DNA from: Massilia rhizosphaerae
Lineage (GTDB): Bacteria > Pseudomonadota > Gammaproteobacteria > Burkholderiales > Burkholderiaceae_D
DNA: 64,000 nt
Assembly (NCBI RefSeq): GCF_016093545.1
Contig: NZ_JADKYX010000015.1
Location: 89,170-153,169, forward strand
Direction: 5' to 3'
The position numbers were made by a program, and so were the translations under genes. This document shows positions 19,595 through 28,108 of this stretch, one piece after another; positions within the stretch are counted from its first letter, which is position 1; every line of letters starts with the position of its first letter. Under the pieces are notes generated by a model, which saw only the letters and a list, made by a program, of their open reading frames with translations, ran no database searches and was not told the origin of the DNA.

Positions 19595-20432
19595 GGGCGC
19601 GCTCCTCCAGGAGGTCGACGGTGGCGTCGAGCAGGGCGGGGCAGGTCGACACGGCCGTCGTGGCCCAGAACGGCGATCCCGTCACCGTGTGCACGTGGAG
19701 CACCGCGCCCTGCGCCTCCCACGCCGTCTTGACGCGCGCGGCGCCCAAGCCCGGCGCCTGGCCGGGGGCGCCGAGCACGTCGAACCAGTGCGCCGGGACG
19801 GGCGCCGGCATGGCATCGGGCGCGGGCAGCGCGTCGATGGCGTGCGCCAGTGCGGGGGACAGGTCGTAGCCGGCGATTTCCAGCGTTTCTCCGCCGGCAA
19901 GCGCGGCGCGCAGGGCCTTGGTGCCGCTCTGCGCGGCGGCGTCGCCCAGCATCGCATGCGCCGTGCGCAGGCGCAGGAACTGGGTCAGGTAAGCCGAGCC
20001 GCTGGCGACCGGCTGCCACAGCAGCATGGGCGCCAGCGGGTGCGTCGTCGTGCGTGCATGGTCGAGCGCGAGCAGGGCGCCCAGGCGCAGGCCCCACAGC
20101 GTGAGCGGCGCATCGATGTGCGCGCGCAGCCAGGCGGCGGCGGTGTCGAGGTCCTGCCGCCACAGGTCCCAGCGGGCGTCGAGGAAGTCGCCGGCGCTGT
20201 CGCCGGTGCCGAGCAGGTCGATCTGCAGCACGCCGTAGCCGTGCGCGGCCAGGCGGCGCGCGCCGAGGGCGGCCATGCGGCGGGTGCGGTTGAGCTCTTC
20301 GGCGAACGGCGGCACGTACAGGACCGCGCCGCGGCATTTGCCGGCGGGACGATGGAACAGGCAGAAGCGCTGGTCCGCGCCGCTGCCGAGGAAGAACGGT
20401 TCCGCGTCCACCTCGGCCCGATCCGGTGTCAT
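19584..20432 (-). CDS. exosortase A-associated hydrolase 2 (alpha/beta fold)
   Basis: The 282-residue protein looks like an alpha/beta hydrolase (VLYVPPFAEELNRTRR, QIDLLGTGDSAGDF). At the nucleophile elbow it reads GLRLG with Arg116 in place of the catalytic Ser. A conventional esterase mechanism is therefore not possible; the protein may be a non-catalytic partner or use other residues. It corresponds to the exosortase-A hydrolase-2 family, which occurs with hydrolase 1, an ACP, an acyl-CoA ligase and a PLP decarboxylase; all five are in this window. The start codon overlaps the ACP stop (ATGA). Confidence 0.85.
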   Translation of the reverse strand: MTPDRAEVDAEPFFLGSGADQRFCLFHRPAGKCRGAVLYVPPFAEELNRTRRMAALGARRLAAHGYGVLQIDLLGTGDSAGDFLDARWDLWRQDLDTAAAWLRAHIDAPLTLWGLRLGALLALDHARTTTHPLAPMLLWQPVASGSAYLTQFLRLRTAHAMLGDAAAQSGTKALRAALAGGETLEIAGYDLSPALAHAIDALPAPDAMPAPVPAHWFDVLGAPGQAPGLGAARVKTAWEAQGAVLHVHTVTGSPFWATTAVSTCPALLDATVDLLEERAHAV

Positions 20433-20680
20433 TCGGCCCGTTTCGCGGCCACGAAGTCGGCCAGGCTGCCGAGGGTTTCGAAGGTGCTGGCGCTGATGTC
20501 GTCGTCGTCGATGGCGATGCCGAAGCGCTCTTCGAGCGCGCCGATCAGGCTGACGACGGCCATCGAATCGAGTTCGGGCAGGCTGCCCAGCAGGGGAGAA
20601 TCGGCGTTCAGGCGCTGGCCGGCGTCGCCCAGGCTCAGGACGTCGATCAGGGTCGCTTTGACTTCGTCGAGATACATCAT
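20429..20680 (-). CDS. acyl carrier protein, exosortase A-associated
   Basis: The 83-residue acidic protein has the four-helix ACP pattern and the phosphopantetheine site Ser in LPELDSMAVVSL. ATG 20680 and the adjacent ATG 20677 are both possible starts. It sits 23 bp after the flippase gene and overlaps hydrolase 2 by ATGA. It is not a fatty-acid-synthesis AcpP, whose neighbours would be fabD/G/F. It probably carries an acyl or aminoacyl group made by the ligase encoded at 30523 for modification of the polymer or of a lipid; this is inference from co-occurrence. Confidence 0.88.
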   Translation of the reverse strand: MMYLDEVKATLIDVLSLGDAGQRLNADSPLLGSLPELDSMAVVSLIGALEERFGIAIDDDDISASTFETLGSLADFVAAKRAE

Positions 20681-20703
20681 GATGTCATTCGGTTCCGTGA
20701 AGA

Positions 20704-22164
20704 TTATACGTTCGGGCGCAACAGCGCCAGCCGCGCCTTCAACGGTGCGGCCAGGCGGTGCACTTCGCCCACGAGTTCGTGGCGGGTGGCGCGCAGCAGC
20801 ACGTACCACGCGGCGGCCAGCGGCAGCAGCATCACGAGCAGCCGCGCCATCGCGGGCAGCGTCGCCGGCAGCAACGTCGCCAGCAGCCACGCGAAGGCGC
20901 CGGTGCCCGCGGCCACGATGGCGCTGGGCAGCAGGGCGCGCACCATCATCGCGGTCGTGAAGCCGAAATAGCGGCTCTGCTGGATCGAGGTGACGGGGGC
21001 GCTGGCGACGGTCGCGAAGAACAGCGCCCAGGCGAATCCGTTCAGGCTGCCGTCGAACAGCATCACGCCGAACAGGATGCGGGTCGCCAGGGTGACGACG
21101 ACCGGGAAGGCGCTGAGGTAGGGACGGCCGATCGCCGTCATCGCCATCGGGATGTAGTTGAACGCGAGCGTGACGACGCCCGCCAGCACGAGCGGCAGGA
21201 TCGCCGGCACGCATTCGATCCACTTGGCGCCGTACAGCGCGACGACGACGTCCTGGCCCAGCACGGCCGTCAGGGCCAGCGCGGTCCAGCCGACGCCGGT
21301 CAGCAGCAGCGTGGAGCGGGCCAGGATCGGCGCCAGCGATTCGCCTTTGTGCCACGTCTGGGCGAGGTACGGCACGGCGCCGTAGTTCATCGTCGAACCG
21401 GCCACGTAGCTGAAGATCGACACGGTGGAATTCGCGCGGCTCAACAGGCCCACGTGGCGGGCCGATCCCAGCTTGCCGAGCAGGATGTCGGGGATCGAGT
21501 TGTTGAGCGTCGTCGCGCAGTTCGTCACGAGCGAGCCGACGCCGAAGTGCGCGACGCTCTTCCAGTGGCGGAAGCCCGGCAGCCACGGCATGCCTTTCGG
21601 GCGCAGCGGGATGTAGGCGATGCCGCAGGCGACGATGTTGATCAGGTTACCCCACGCCATGGACATCGCGCCGAAGCCCATCTCGCCGAGGATCAGCGTG
21701 GCGGCGCAGAAGCACACGGTGCCGACGACGTGGACGACGGCCTGCTTCTCGGCCTCGTAGTTACGGGCCAGCAGTGCGCCGGTGACGGTGCCGAACGGGA
21801 TGAACACGAAGCCGGTGGCCAGCACGCGCATCACCGGCACGATGCCCGGCTCCTTGAACCACGTGCCGAGCCAGCCGCTGGCCGCGAACAGGACGGCCGC
21901 GATCACCCACGACGTCGTGAACACGACGCCGGTGGCGGAGCTGATCTTCTCGTTGTCGAGGTCCGGTTCGCGCTGCAGGTAATAGCTGACGCCGAAGTCG
22001 CGGAAGACCTGGGCGAAGTTCACGAACACGACGGTCATCGAATAGATGCCGATCTCGCTCGGGCTCAGGATCCGCGCCAGCAGGATGCTGACGATGAACT
22101 GCAGGACCTTGGTGCCCGAGGTCGCGAAAAAGTTGATGACCAGCGAACGACGCAAATCTGCCAT
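20704..22164 (-). CDS. Wzx-like lipopolysaccharide/exopolysaccharide flippase
   Basis: The 486-residue protein has about 12-14 transmembrane helices with the start typical of polysaccharide flippases (SLVINFFATSGTKVLQF, ARILSPSEIGIYS). It belongs to the MOP superfamily polysaccharide transporters and would flip the undecaprenyl-linked repeat unit across the inner membrane. It lies in a minus-strand operon after two glycosyltransferase-like genes and before the ACP gene, with gaps of 39 and 23 bp. No Wzy-type polymerase is recognisable in the window. Confidence 0.85.
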   Translation of the reverse strand: MADLRRSLVINFFATSGTKVLQFIVSILLARILSPSEIGIYSMTVVFVNFAQVFRDFGVSYYLQREPDLDNEKISSATGVVFTTSWVIAAVLFAASGWLGTWFKEPGIVPVMRVLATGFVFIPFGTVTGALLARNYEAEKQAVVHVVGTVCFCAATLILGEMGFGAMSMAWGNLINIVACGIAYIPLRPKGMPWLPGFRHWKSVAHFGVGSLVTNCATTLNNSIPDILLGKLGSARHVGLLSRANSTVSIFSYVAGSTMNYGAVPYLAQTWHKGESLAPILARSTLLLTGVGWTALALTAVLGQDVVVALYGAKWIECVPAILPLVLAGVVTLAFNYIPMAMTAIGRPYLSAFPVVVTLATRILFGVMLFDGSLNGFAWALFFATVASAPVTSIQQSRYFGFTTAMMVRALLPSAIVAAGTGAFAWLLATLLPATLPAMARLLVMLLPLAAAWYVLLRATRHELVGEVHRLAAPLKARLALLRPNV

Positions 22165-22203
22165 GACAGGGCAATCGGGGGAGAGAAAAACGCGCCGGGA
22201 AAA

Positions 22204-23127
22204 TCAGGCCGGCGCGTTGGAGATCAGGTGGATGGCCTGGCGCGACGTCGTCTTGTACTTGTTGTTGATGAAGCGCATCGGCCCGATGAAGTGGAAGAAC
22301 GCCGTCTCCGCCGTGGCGCAGTCGGGCGTGCCGTATTTCGGGAACGGCAGCGACGTCGTGGCGAACGCGTTCGCCACCAGGTAGTTCGACGTCACCTGTT
22401 CCGTGCCCCAGCGTTTCCAGTCGTCGCCCAGCTTGGCCGTCATGCGGCGCGAGAAGTCGAGCAGGTCGTCGCGCATCGTCGTCGACGGCGGAAAACCCGT
22501 GAAGCCGGAGCAGCCGCGCACGTAGCGGGCATCGCTCGGCAGGCCGACGTTGGCCATCTCGGCTTCGGACAGCGTCTGGATGTGCGCGCCCGGCTTCACC
22601 TTCGGCAGCGCGTGGGCGCGCACGGCGTCCAGCGGGCGGATCGGCGTGTCCGGGAGTTCGCCCAGCACGAAGCCGGCGCCCGTCTGGATGGCATGCAGCA
22701 CTTCCGGAATCGGCTGCATGGTCAGCGTGTCGGCGTCGAGCTGGATGACGTAGCTGTCCAGCGCATAGCCGGAGATCGCAAACAGGCGCTCCCAGGTGCC
22801 GCCGCGCGGGATGTCCGGATGGGTGAATTCGTTCGCCTCGCGCAGGACCACGTGCGGCAGGTGGTGTTTCAGCACGGCGCGGTCGTTCTCGTCGATCGAC
22901 GGATCGCACACGACGACGATGCGCGACGGATTCAGGAAGTGCGTGAACGACTTCACCGCGACCAGGTAGGAATGGACGTCGCGCTGGTGCACCATCGACA
23001 GCAGCGTGAAGGGCAGTTCGCCGCGCTTGACGGGACGGGTGTCCAGGATCCGGCGCGCGACTTTCTGGTACTGCCATCGGAAATAGTCTCGCCTTGCGCG
23101 CTGGACCACCCTCTCGACTAAAGACAT
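22204..23127 (-). CDS. GT-A-like glycosyltransferase of unknown specificity
   Basis: The 307-residue protein has no signal peptide or membrane helix. The segment VIQLDADTLTM carries a D-x-D motif of the GT-A kind, after VVVCDPSIDEND, and a GCSGFTGFP loop lies near residue 200. The layout suggests a nucleotide-sugar-dependent transferase acting on lipid-linked oligosaccharide. It lies 43 bp after the GT4 gene and 39 bp before the flippase, so it belongs to the polysaccharide assembly set. The family is not one I can name; the function is inferred from the DxD motif and neighbours. Confidence 0.65.
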   Translation of the reverse strand: MSLVERVVQRARRDYFRWQYQKVARRILDTRPVKRGELPFTLLSMVHQRDVHSYLVAVKSFTHFLNPSRIVVVCDPSIDENDRAVLKHHLPHVVLREANEFTHPDIPRGGTWERLFAISGYALDSYVIQLDADTLTMQPIPEVLHAIQTGAGFVLGELPDTPIRPLDAVRAHALPKVKPGAHIQTLSEAEMANVGLPSDARYVRGCSGFTGFPPSTTMRDDLLDFSRRMTAKLGDDWKRWGTEQVTSNYLVANAFATTSLPFPKYGTPDCATAETAFFHFIGPMRFINNKYKTTSRQAIHLISNAPA

Positions 23128-23170
23128 TCCTCAGGACTCCCTTTTCTGCGGTTCGAATTCAAAGCACGGT

Positions 23171-24313
23171 TCATAGAAAACGTTCGATGTGTGCGGCGAA
23201 CTCCTTGCTTTGACGCACAACATTATATGCGGTATCGACGTGCGCACGCGCGTTGTTTCCATGCATTTTTGCTATGTCCGGACTGTCGACATAGCGCAGC
23301 ACGGCCTGCGTGAAGCCGGCGAAGTCGTCCAGTCCGATGACGGCGCCCGTCTTGCCGTCGAGGATGGTTTCTTTCGGCCCCAGCGCGGCGCTGGCCACGA
23401 CGGGGATGCCGCACGCCATGGCCTCGACGATCGCATTGCCGAAGCTTTCGCGCTCGGCCGCATGCACGAGCACGTCGGCGGCGCGGTAGTACGGCACCAA
23501 GTCGTTCTGGCGGCCGGCGAACACGCACACGTCGTCCAGGCCCAGTTCGGTCGCCAGCCGTTTCCATTCGACGGCCGGCGGGCCGTCGCCCACGTAGACG
23601 AAGCCGATGCGCTGGTCCGGACGGGCGTCGACGACGTCGCGCACCACCTGCAGCAGGCGGTCGACGCGTTTTTCCGGCCGCGCCTGCGAGACGGCCAGGA
23701 TCCAGAAGCGATCCTGGTCCAGGCCCAGCCGGGCGCGGGCCTCGGCGCGGTCGCCCGGATGAAACTTGACCGAATCGACTGAATTGCGCATCAGGATGAC
23801 CTTGTCGCGCGGCAGCTTCTGGTAATTCAGCAAAAAATTTTCCTGGGCAACGGAGTTCGCCAGGTGCAGGTCGTGCTGCTGCATGCGCAGCACGCGCCGG
23901 AGGAGGAATTTCGCGATTTTCTTGGCCGCACCGTCGCGCTGGCGCGGATCGAAGCTGTCGTTTTCCGTGTTGATCGTGCGCACGCCCAGGCGGCGCAACA
24001 GGTCCAGGCACACGGTGTTCGACAGCGCGCTCATGAACACCATCACCTTGACGTTGTGGGTGCGCACGAATTGTTCGATCGCGGCGCGGCCGGCCGGAGA
24101 ATTGTCGTAGCAATTCAACTCCACCGGCTGCAGGTTCCGGGGCTGGTAGCTGGGATTGCCGGTCAGCTTGGGGAACGCCATGTACACGTTGGCCCGGTCG
24201 CGCAAATCGGCACTCGCCCGGTCGCGCACGGCGGCGGTGAAATTCCATACGTAACCCGTATCGTCGGGATAACGCATGGTAAACACGACTCCTGGCTTGT
24301 CCGCTGTTGTCAC
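23171..24313 (-). CDS. family 4 glycosyltransferase
   Basis: GTG 24313 is chosen: GGAG lies 7 bases upstream, and the protein begins MTTADKPGVVFTMRYPDD. The 380-residue product has a GT-B fold with the donor-binding half clearly visible (AVSQARPEKRVDRLL, YVGDGPP, VHAAERESFGNAIVEAMACG). The E-x7-E pattern is typical of GT4 enzymes. It is the first gene of the minus-strand group that continues with a GT-A-like protein, flippase, ACP and two hydrolases. It probably adds one sugar of the repeat unit. Confidence 0.87.
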   Translation of the reverse strand: MTTADKPGVVFTMRYPDDTGYVWNFTAAVRDRASADLRDRANVYMAFPKLTGNPSYQPRNLQPVELNCYDNSPAGRAAIEQFVRTHNVKVMVFMSALSNTVCLDLLRRLGVRTINTENDSFDPRQRDGAAKKIAKFLLRRVLRMQQHDLHLANSVAQENFLLNYQKLPRDKVILMRNSVDSVKFHPGDRAEARARLGLDQDRFWILAVSQARPEKRVDRLLQVVRDVVDARPDQRIGFVYVGDGPPAVEWKRLATELGLDDVCVFAGRQNDLVPYYRAADVLVHAAERESFGNAIVEAMACGIPVVASAALGPKETILDGKTGAVIGLDDFAGFTQAVLRYVDSPDIAKMHGNNARAHVDTAYNVVRQSKEFAAHIERFL

Positions 24314-24491
24314 CCTGTTGCTCCGATTTTGGTGAGAAGTTGCAATATTTAGCACAAAATTATAGCTCATCGATTAAATCCGCATGTTGCGGTGCAGCGT
24401 AAGCGTGCGCGCCATCGGCCGTCTCCACACGATTGATTCCGGGCGACAAACACATTGTGCTAGGATTGCAAGACTTTTAACGGCCCATGTA

Positions 24492-25502
24492 ATGTTAGAA
24501 AAAGCTCAGCAAGTGCCGGCGCAACTGGCACCCGGACAGCGTCCGGTCCTGCTCGTAATCGTCGACACCGAGGGTGAATTCGCCTGGGATCAGCCGTTCA
24601 ACCGCAGCGCCATCGGGACCATGTCCATTGCCAGCCAGCCGCTGATGCATGCGCGCGTGTTCGACAAATTCGGCATCGTCCCCACCTACATGGTCGACTG
24701 GCCCGTGGCGACGACGCCGGCCGCCGTCGCCACGCTCCGCACGCTGCGCGACGCGGGCCGCTGCGAGATCGGCGCCCACCTGCATCCCTGGGTCTCGCCG
24801 CCGTACGAAGAGGCGCTGTCGGACTTCAACTCCTACGGCGGCAACCTGCCGCGCCAGCTCGAATACGACAAGCTGCGCCTCCTGACGGAAACCATCGCCG
24901 ACGCCTTCCACAAGCAGCCCCTCGCGTTCAAGGCGGGCCGCTACGGCCTCGGTCCGCACACGGCGGAGTCGATCGCGTCGCTCGGTTACGAAGTCGATGC
25001 GAGCGTCGTCCCGTACAGCGCGTTCACGGCCGACGGCGGGCCGGATTTCCGCGCGTTCGACGAACATCCGTACTGGTTCCGGGTGGGGACGCGCGAACTG
25101 CTCGAACTGCCCGTGACGACGGGGTATTGCGGCTGGCTGCGCCGCTTCGGGCCGCGTTTGTACGACGCCGCCCAGCGGCCGTGGGCCCGGCGCGCGCGCC
25201 TGGGCGGCGTGCTGGCGCGCTTGCGTGCGCTCGAGCGCGTCCGTCTGAGCCCGGAAGTGGCGAGCGGCGCCGAGATGCGCCGCCTGACCGATGCCTTGCT
25301 CGCCAACGGCTGCCAGGTGTTTTCGCTGACGTATCACAGCCCGTCGATGATGCCGGGCCATACGCCCTATGTGCGCAGCGAGGCCGACTTGGCCCGGCTG
25401 ATCGCCACGGTGCACGATTACTGCGCGTGGTTCCGCGACGAGATCGGCGGCGAGTTCATGAGCCTGTCGCAGCTGCGGCGGGCGCTGGCGTCGCAGCGTT
25501 GA
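24492..25502 (+). CDS. polysaccharide deacetylase-like protein (WalW type)
   Basis: The 336-residue product starts at ATG 24492. The NodB-type fold is indicated by LLVIVDTEGEFAWDQ near residue 20, YMVDWPVA, an H-x-H metal motif in IGAHLHPW, and FKAGRYGLGP. These fit the WalW-like branch of carbohydrate esterase 4. It may deacetylate a sugar of the polymer or be a degenerate structural relative. It is divergent from the GT4 gene and its 3' end overlaps the convergent GNAT gene by 47 bp. Confidence 0.78.
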   Translation: MLEKAQQVPAQLAPGQRPVLLVIVDTEGEFAWDQPFNRSAIGTMSIASQPLMHARVFDKFGIVPTYMVDWPVATTPAAVATLRTLRDAGRCEIGAHLHPWVSPPYEEALSDFNSYGGNLPRQLEYDKLRLLTETIADAFHKQPLAFKAGRYGLGPHTAESIASLGYEVDASVVPYSAFTADGGPDFRAFDEHPYWFRVGTRELLELPVTTGYCGWLRRFGPRLYDAAQRPWARRARLGGVLARLRALERVRLSPEVASGAEMRRLTDALLANGCQVFSLTYHSPSMMPGHTPYVRSEADLARLIATVHDYCAWFRDEIGGEFMSLSQLRRALASQR

Positions 25503-26580
25503 TCTTGCTGTTTCTTTTCTTGCGCTGCGCCGCCAGCGCGTGCAGGCGTCCCAGCCACGGCCAGCGGTAGCCGTTCAGGTGGTACATCGTGCGGATCTCG
25601 TCGGTCCAGCGGGTGTGCCATTCCATCACCCGTCCATAGAATTCGATGCGCTCGAAGCGCCCTTCGTCGAACAGGCCGCGCGTCGCTTCCTCGCGCATCA
25701 GGAGCGCCGGCGACAGCTGCGGGCCGAGCGCTTCGTCGTAGGCCGTCTTGAGGATCACGATGCAGCCGCCGCCTTCGATGCATAGATCCATCGCGGCCAG
25801 GCGCGGGCCGTCCGGGCCGTCGAGCCAGTAGCGATAGACGCTGGCCGCGCCGCGGCGTGCCAGGGCTTCCAGCATCGCGCGATAGAAGCGGCCCTGGTCG
25901 TTGTCCGCGGCGACGGCGGTGCCTTGTCCGGCCTTCCAGCCGCTCGTCTCCAGCCTGCCGTAATCGGCCACCGCGCCGGCCATGCGTTCGGGCGCGCGCA
26001 CGATTTCAAGGCGGGTGGCGATGCCGTCCTGGCGCAGGCGGTTGCGCTGTTTTTTCAGGTTGTTACGCAGGTTCTTGCCGCGCGCATTCCAGTAGTCGTC
26101 GAAGCTGCCCTGCAGCGTGATGCGGGCCGTCTGGATGTAATCGAAGCTGCGCGCGCCGCTGGGGACGCCGGCGGCGGGACGCGCCATCAGCATCGGGTCG
26201 CACTGCGTCAGGCCGACCATCAGCGCGGGACCGGGCAGCGCCTGCAGCAGGCTCGCGAGCAGGCCGTCGGCGGGACGCGCGTCGAGCTGCAGCCACAAGC
26301 CGACGGGGGCCTGGGCCGGCTGGAACGTGTCCCAGGTGCCGAAGCGGCTCGGCGCCACGATCGTCATCGCGTCCGTATCTTCGCCAATGCCGTGCCAGGC
26401 GAGCAGCTCGCGGCCCGTGCCGAACACGTCGAGCAGCGCCTGCACGAAGTCGGCGGCCAGCACCGGCGACGCCGCGCCGGCCGCGTGCAGGCGTTGCCAG
26501 CGCCCGGCGTGCCGCGCGAAGTCGCGGGCAGGTACAACGGTCCAATGCGCGACCGTCCAGTGCATCGCGGTGGAATTCAT
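25456..26580 (-). CDS. GNAT-fold acetyltransferase (BioF2-like/CelD-like)
   Basis: The 374-residue protein starts at ATG 26580, whose bases overlap the stop of the aminotransferase (ATGA). It has a duplicated GNAT-like layout with the basic stretch RGKNLRNNLKKQRNRL, then FYRAMLEALARRGAASVYRY and AMDLCIEGGGCIVILKTAYDE, seen in the BioF2/FemAB-like acetyltransferase family. Coupling to a DegT-type sugar aminotransferase suggests it N-acylates the amino sugar that enzyme makes. The 3' end overlaps the convergent deacetylase gene by 47 bp. Confidence 0.8.
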   Translation of the reverse strand: MNSTAMHWTVAHWTVVPARDFARHAGRWQRLHAAGAASPVLAADFVQALLDVFGTGRELLAWHGIGEDTDAMTIVAPSRFGTWDTFQPAQAPVGLWLQLDARPADGLLASLLQALPGPALMVGLTQCDPMLMARPAAGVPSGARSFDYIQTARITLQGSFDDYWNARGKNLRNNLKKQRNRLRQDGIATRLEIVRAPERMAGAVADYGRLETSGWKAGQGTAVAADNDQGRFYRAMLEALARRGAASVYRYWLDGPDGPRLAAMDLCIEGGGCIVILKTAYDEALGPQLSPALLMREEATRGLFDEGRFERIEFYGRVMEWHTRWTDEIRTMYHLNGYRWPWLGRLHALAAQRKKRNSKINAATPAPAAAATGS

Positions 26581-27809
26581 GCGGGCACCGCCGCGCAGGC
26601 TTCCAGCGCCTGCCGCGCTTGCGCGTGCAGCCAGGCCCGCTCGGCATCGTCGAGGGCCTGGTGGCAGGGGAAGGCGATCAGGCGCCGGCCCAGGTCCGCG
26701 CTGTTGGCGCACACGCTCGCGTCGACGCCCGGCCACAAGGTCGCGCCGAAACGCGTCATCGGCACGCCGGCGCGCAGCAAGGCGTCGGACACGTCCTGCG
26801 GCCGGTCGACGAGCAGCGGGAACATCCACGGGCACGCCCCGTCCGGCAGGCTGTCGAACAGGGGCCGGCAGCCGGGCGCGCCGTCCAGCGCGCGCTGCAG
26901 TTCCAGATAGTTGCGCCGGCGCCGCGCGACGATGCGCGCGGGAGACACGGCGCGCAGCACCGTGCGCGACAACCAGGACGAGCGCTTGTCGGCCCAGCGC
27001 GCATCGAACTCGAAACTGCTGTCGGACGACGACGGCGCCAGCGCGGGCGCGGCGGACGCGCCGGCGCCGCCGGCGCGGGTGCCGCGCGATTTGAGCGCAT
27101 GCCACAGCGCGCTTTTCAGGCGCAGCGGCAGCGCGAGCAGCATCCGCAGCACGGGCAGGCGGCCATACGCGAAGGCCGCTTCGAGCGCATTCAGCGCCGC
27201 TTTCATTTCGAAGCCGGGGCCGGCGCCGTGCAGGACCACGTCCAGCCGGTGGCGGCGCGACACCAGGCAACCGCCTTCGTAGACCGGGAAGAATTTCATC
27301 GTGCTGCCGATCGCATAGTCGCCGACGCTGCCGACCGCGACGCCGTCGCGCGCGCCGAAGAAGGCGTGCGCGCAATCCTCGACGAGGCCGATGCCGTGGC
27401 GGTCGCACAACGCGCGCAGCGGCGCCAGGTCATGCGGGATGCCGAAGAAGTGCGTGGCCAGGATCGCTTTTACGTTGCCCTTGGCGACGTGCGCTTCGAT
27501 GTCGGCCAGGTCGGGCGCGGTGTCGGAGCGCACGCGATAGAACGCGACGTCGGCGCCGCACCAGTGCGCGGGCGGGACCATCGACGGGCTGTGGTAGGCG
27601 GGCACCAGCACGACGTCGCCCGCGCCCACGCCGAGCGCGCGCAAGGCGAGGCCGATCGCGATGCGTCCGCTCGTGACGAGCCGCACGTCCGCGCCGTCCA
27701 GCAGCGACGGCAACGCGGCCCGGCGTGCACCCGCGAAGGCGGCAAGCGACAGCACGGGGACGGGAGGAATGGCGCGGCGGGCGGGTGTGGAAGCGTTCGT
27801 TGACGGCAT
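26577..27809 (-). CDS. DegT/DnrJ/EryC1-type sugar aminotransferase
   Basis: The 410-residue protein matches PLP-dependent nucleotide-sugar aminotransferases. It has VTSGRIAIGLALRALGVGAG, VLVPAYHSPSMV, GLVEDCAHAFF and the PLP lysine in AIGSTMKFFPVYEGG. ATG 27809 is chosen by alignment with family length; no strong ribosome site is visible there. The gene overlaps the following GNAT gene (ATGA), so the two form an amination-acylation pair. The nucleotide-sugar substrate is unknown. A Gly/Ala/Ser-rich insertion near residues 240-260 is unusual for the family. Confidence 0.82.
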   Translation of the reverse strand: MPSTNASTPARRAIPPVPVLSLAAFAGARRAALPSLLDGADVRLVTSGRIAIGLALRALGVGAGDVVLVPAYHSPSMVPPAHWCGADVAFYRVRSDTAPDLADIEAHVAKGNVKAILATHFFGIPHDLAPLRALCDRHGIGLVEDCAHAFFGARDGVAVGSVGDYAIGSTMKFFPVYEGGCLVSRRHRLDVVLHGAGPGFEMKAALNALEAAFAYGRLPVLRMLLALPLRLKSALWHALKSRGTRAGGAGASAAPALAPSSSDSSFEFDARWADKRSSWLSRTVLRAVSPARIVARRRRNYLELQRALDGAPGCRPLFDSLPDGACPWMFPLLVDRPQDVSDALLRAGVPMTRFGATLWPGVDASVCANSADLGRRLIAFPCHQALDDAERAWLHAQARQALEACAAVPA

Positions 27810-28108
27810 GCATGAAATATAACACGCGCCACCCTTCGGACCTGCCTTCGGTTTTGCGTCGCATCCGTAGGAAGTACCGAGGTTCGGACAGCGCATGCGC
27901 GGCGAGCTCAACGTGGCGCCGCATTTTTTATATTTAGTGTACTTTTCTGCATCTTTTCTCATAAGAAAAGCACATTTTTATTGATTAAGCTAACAATATC
28001 AATCGGAAGGCTTTGCCATTTTTGCAAATGCCGGTCCATTATCCATGGATGATGTTTGCGATCCGGTCGGACGAGTTTCGGTTTTCCCCATATCAGCATT
28101 GGTCGATC

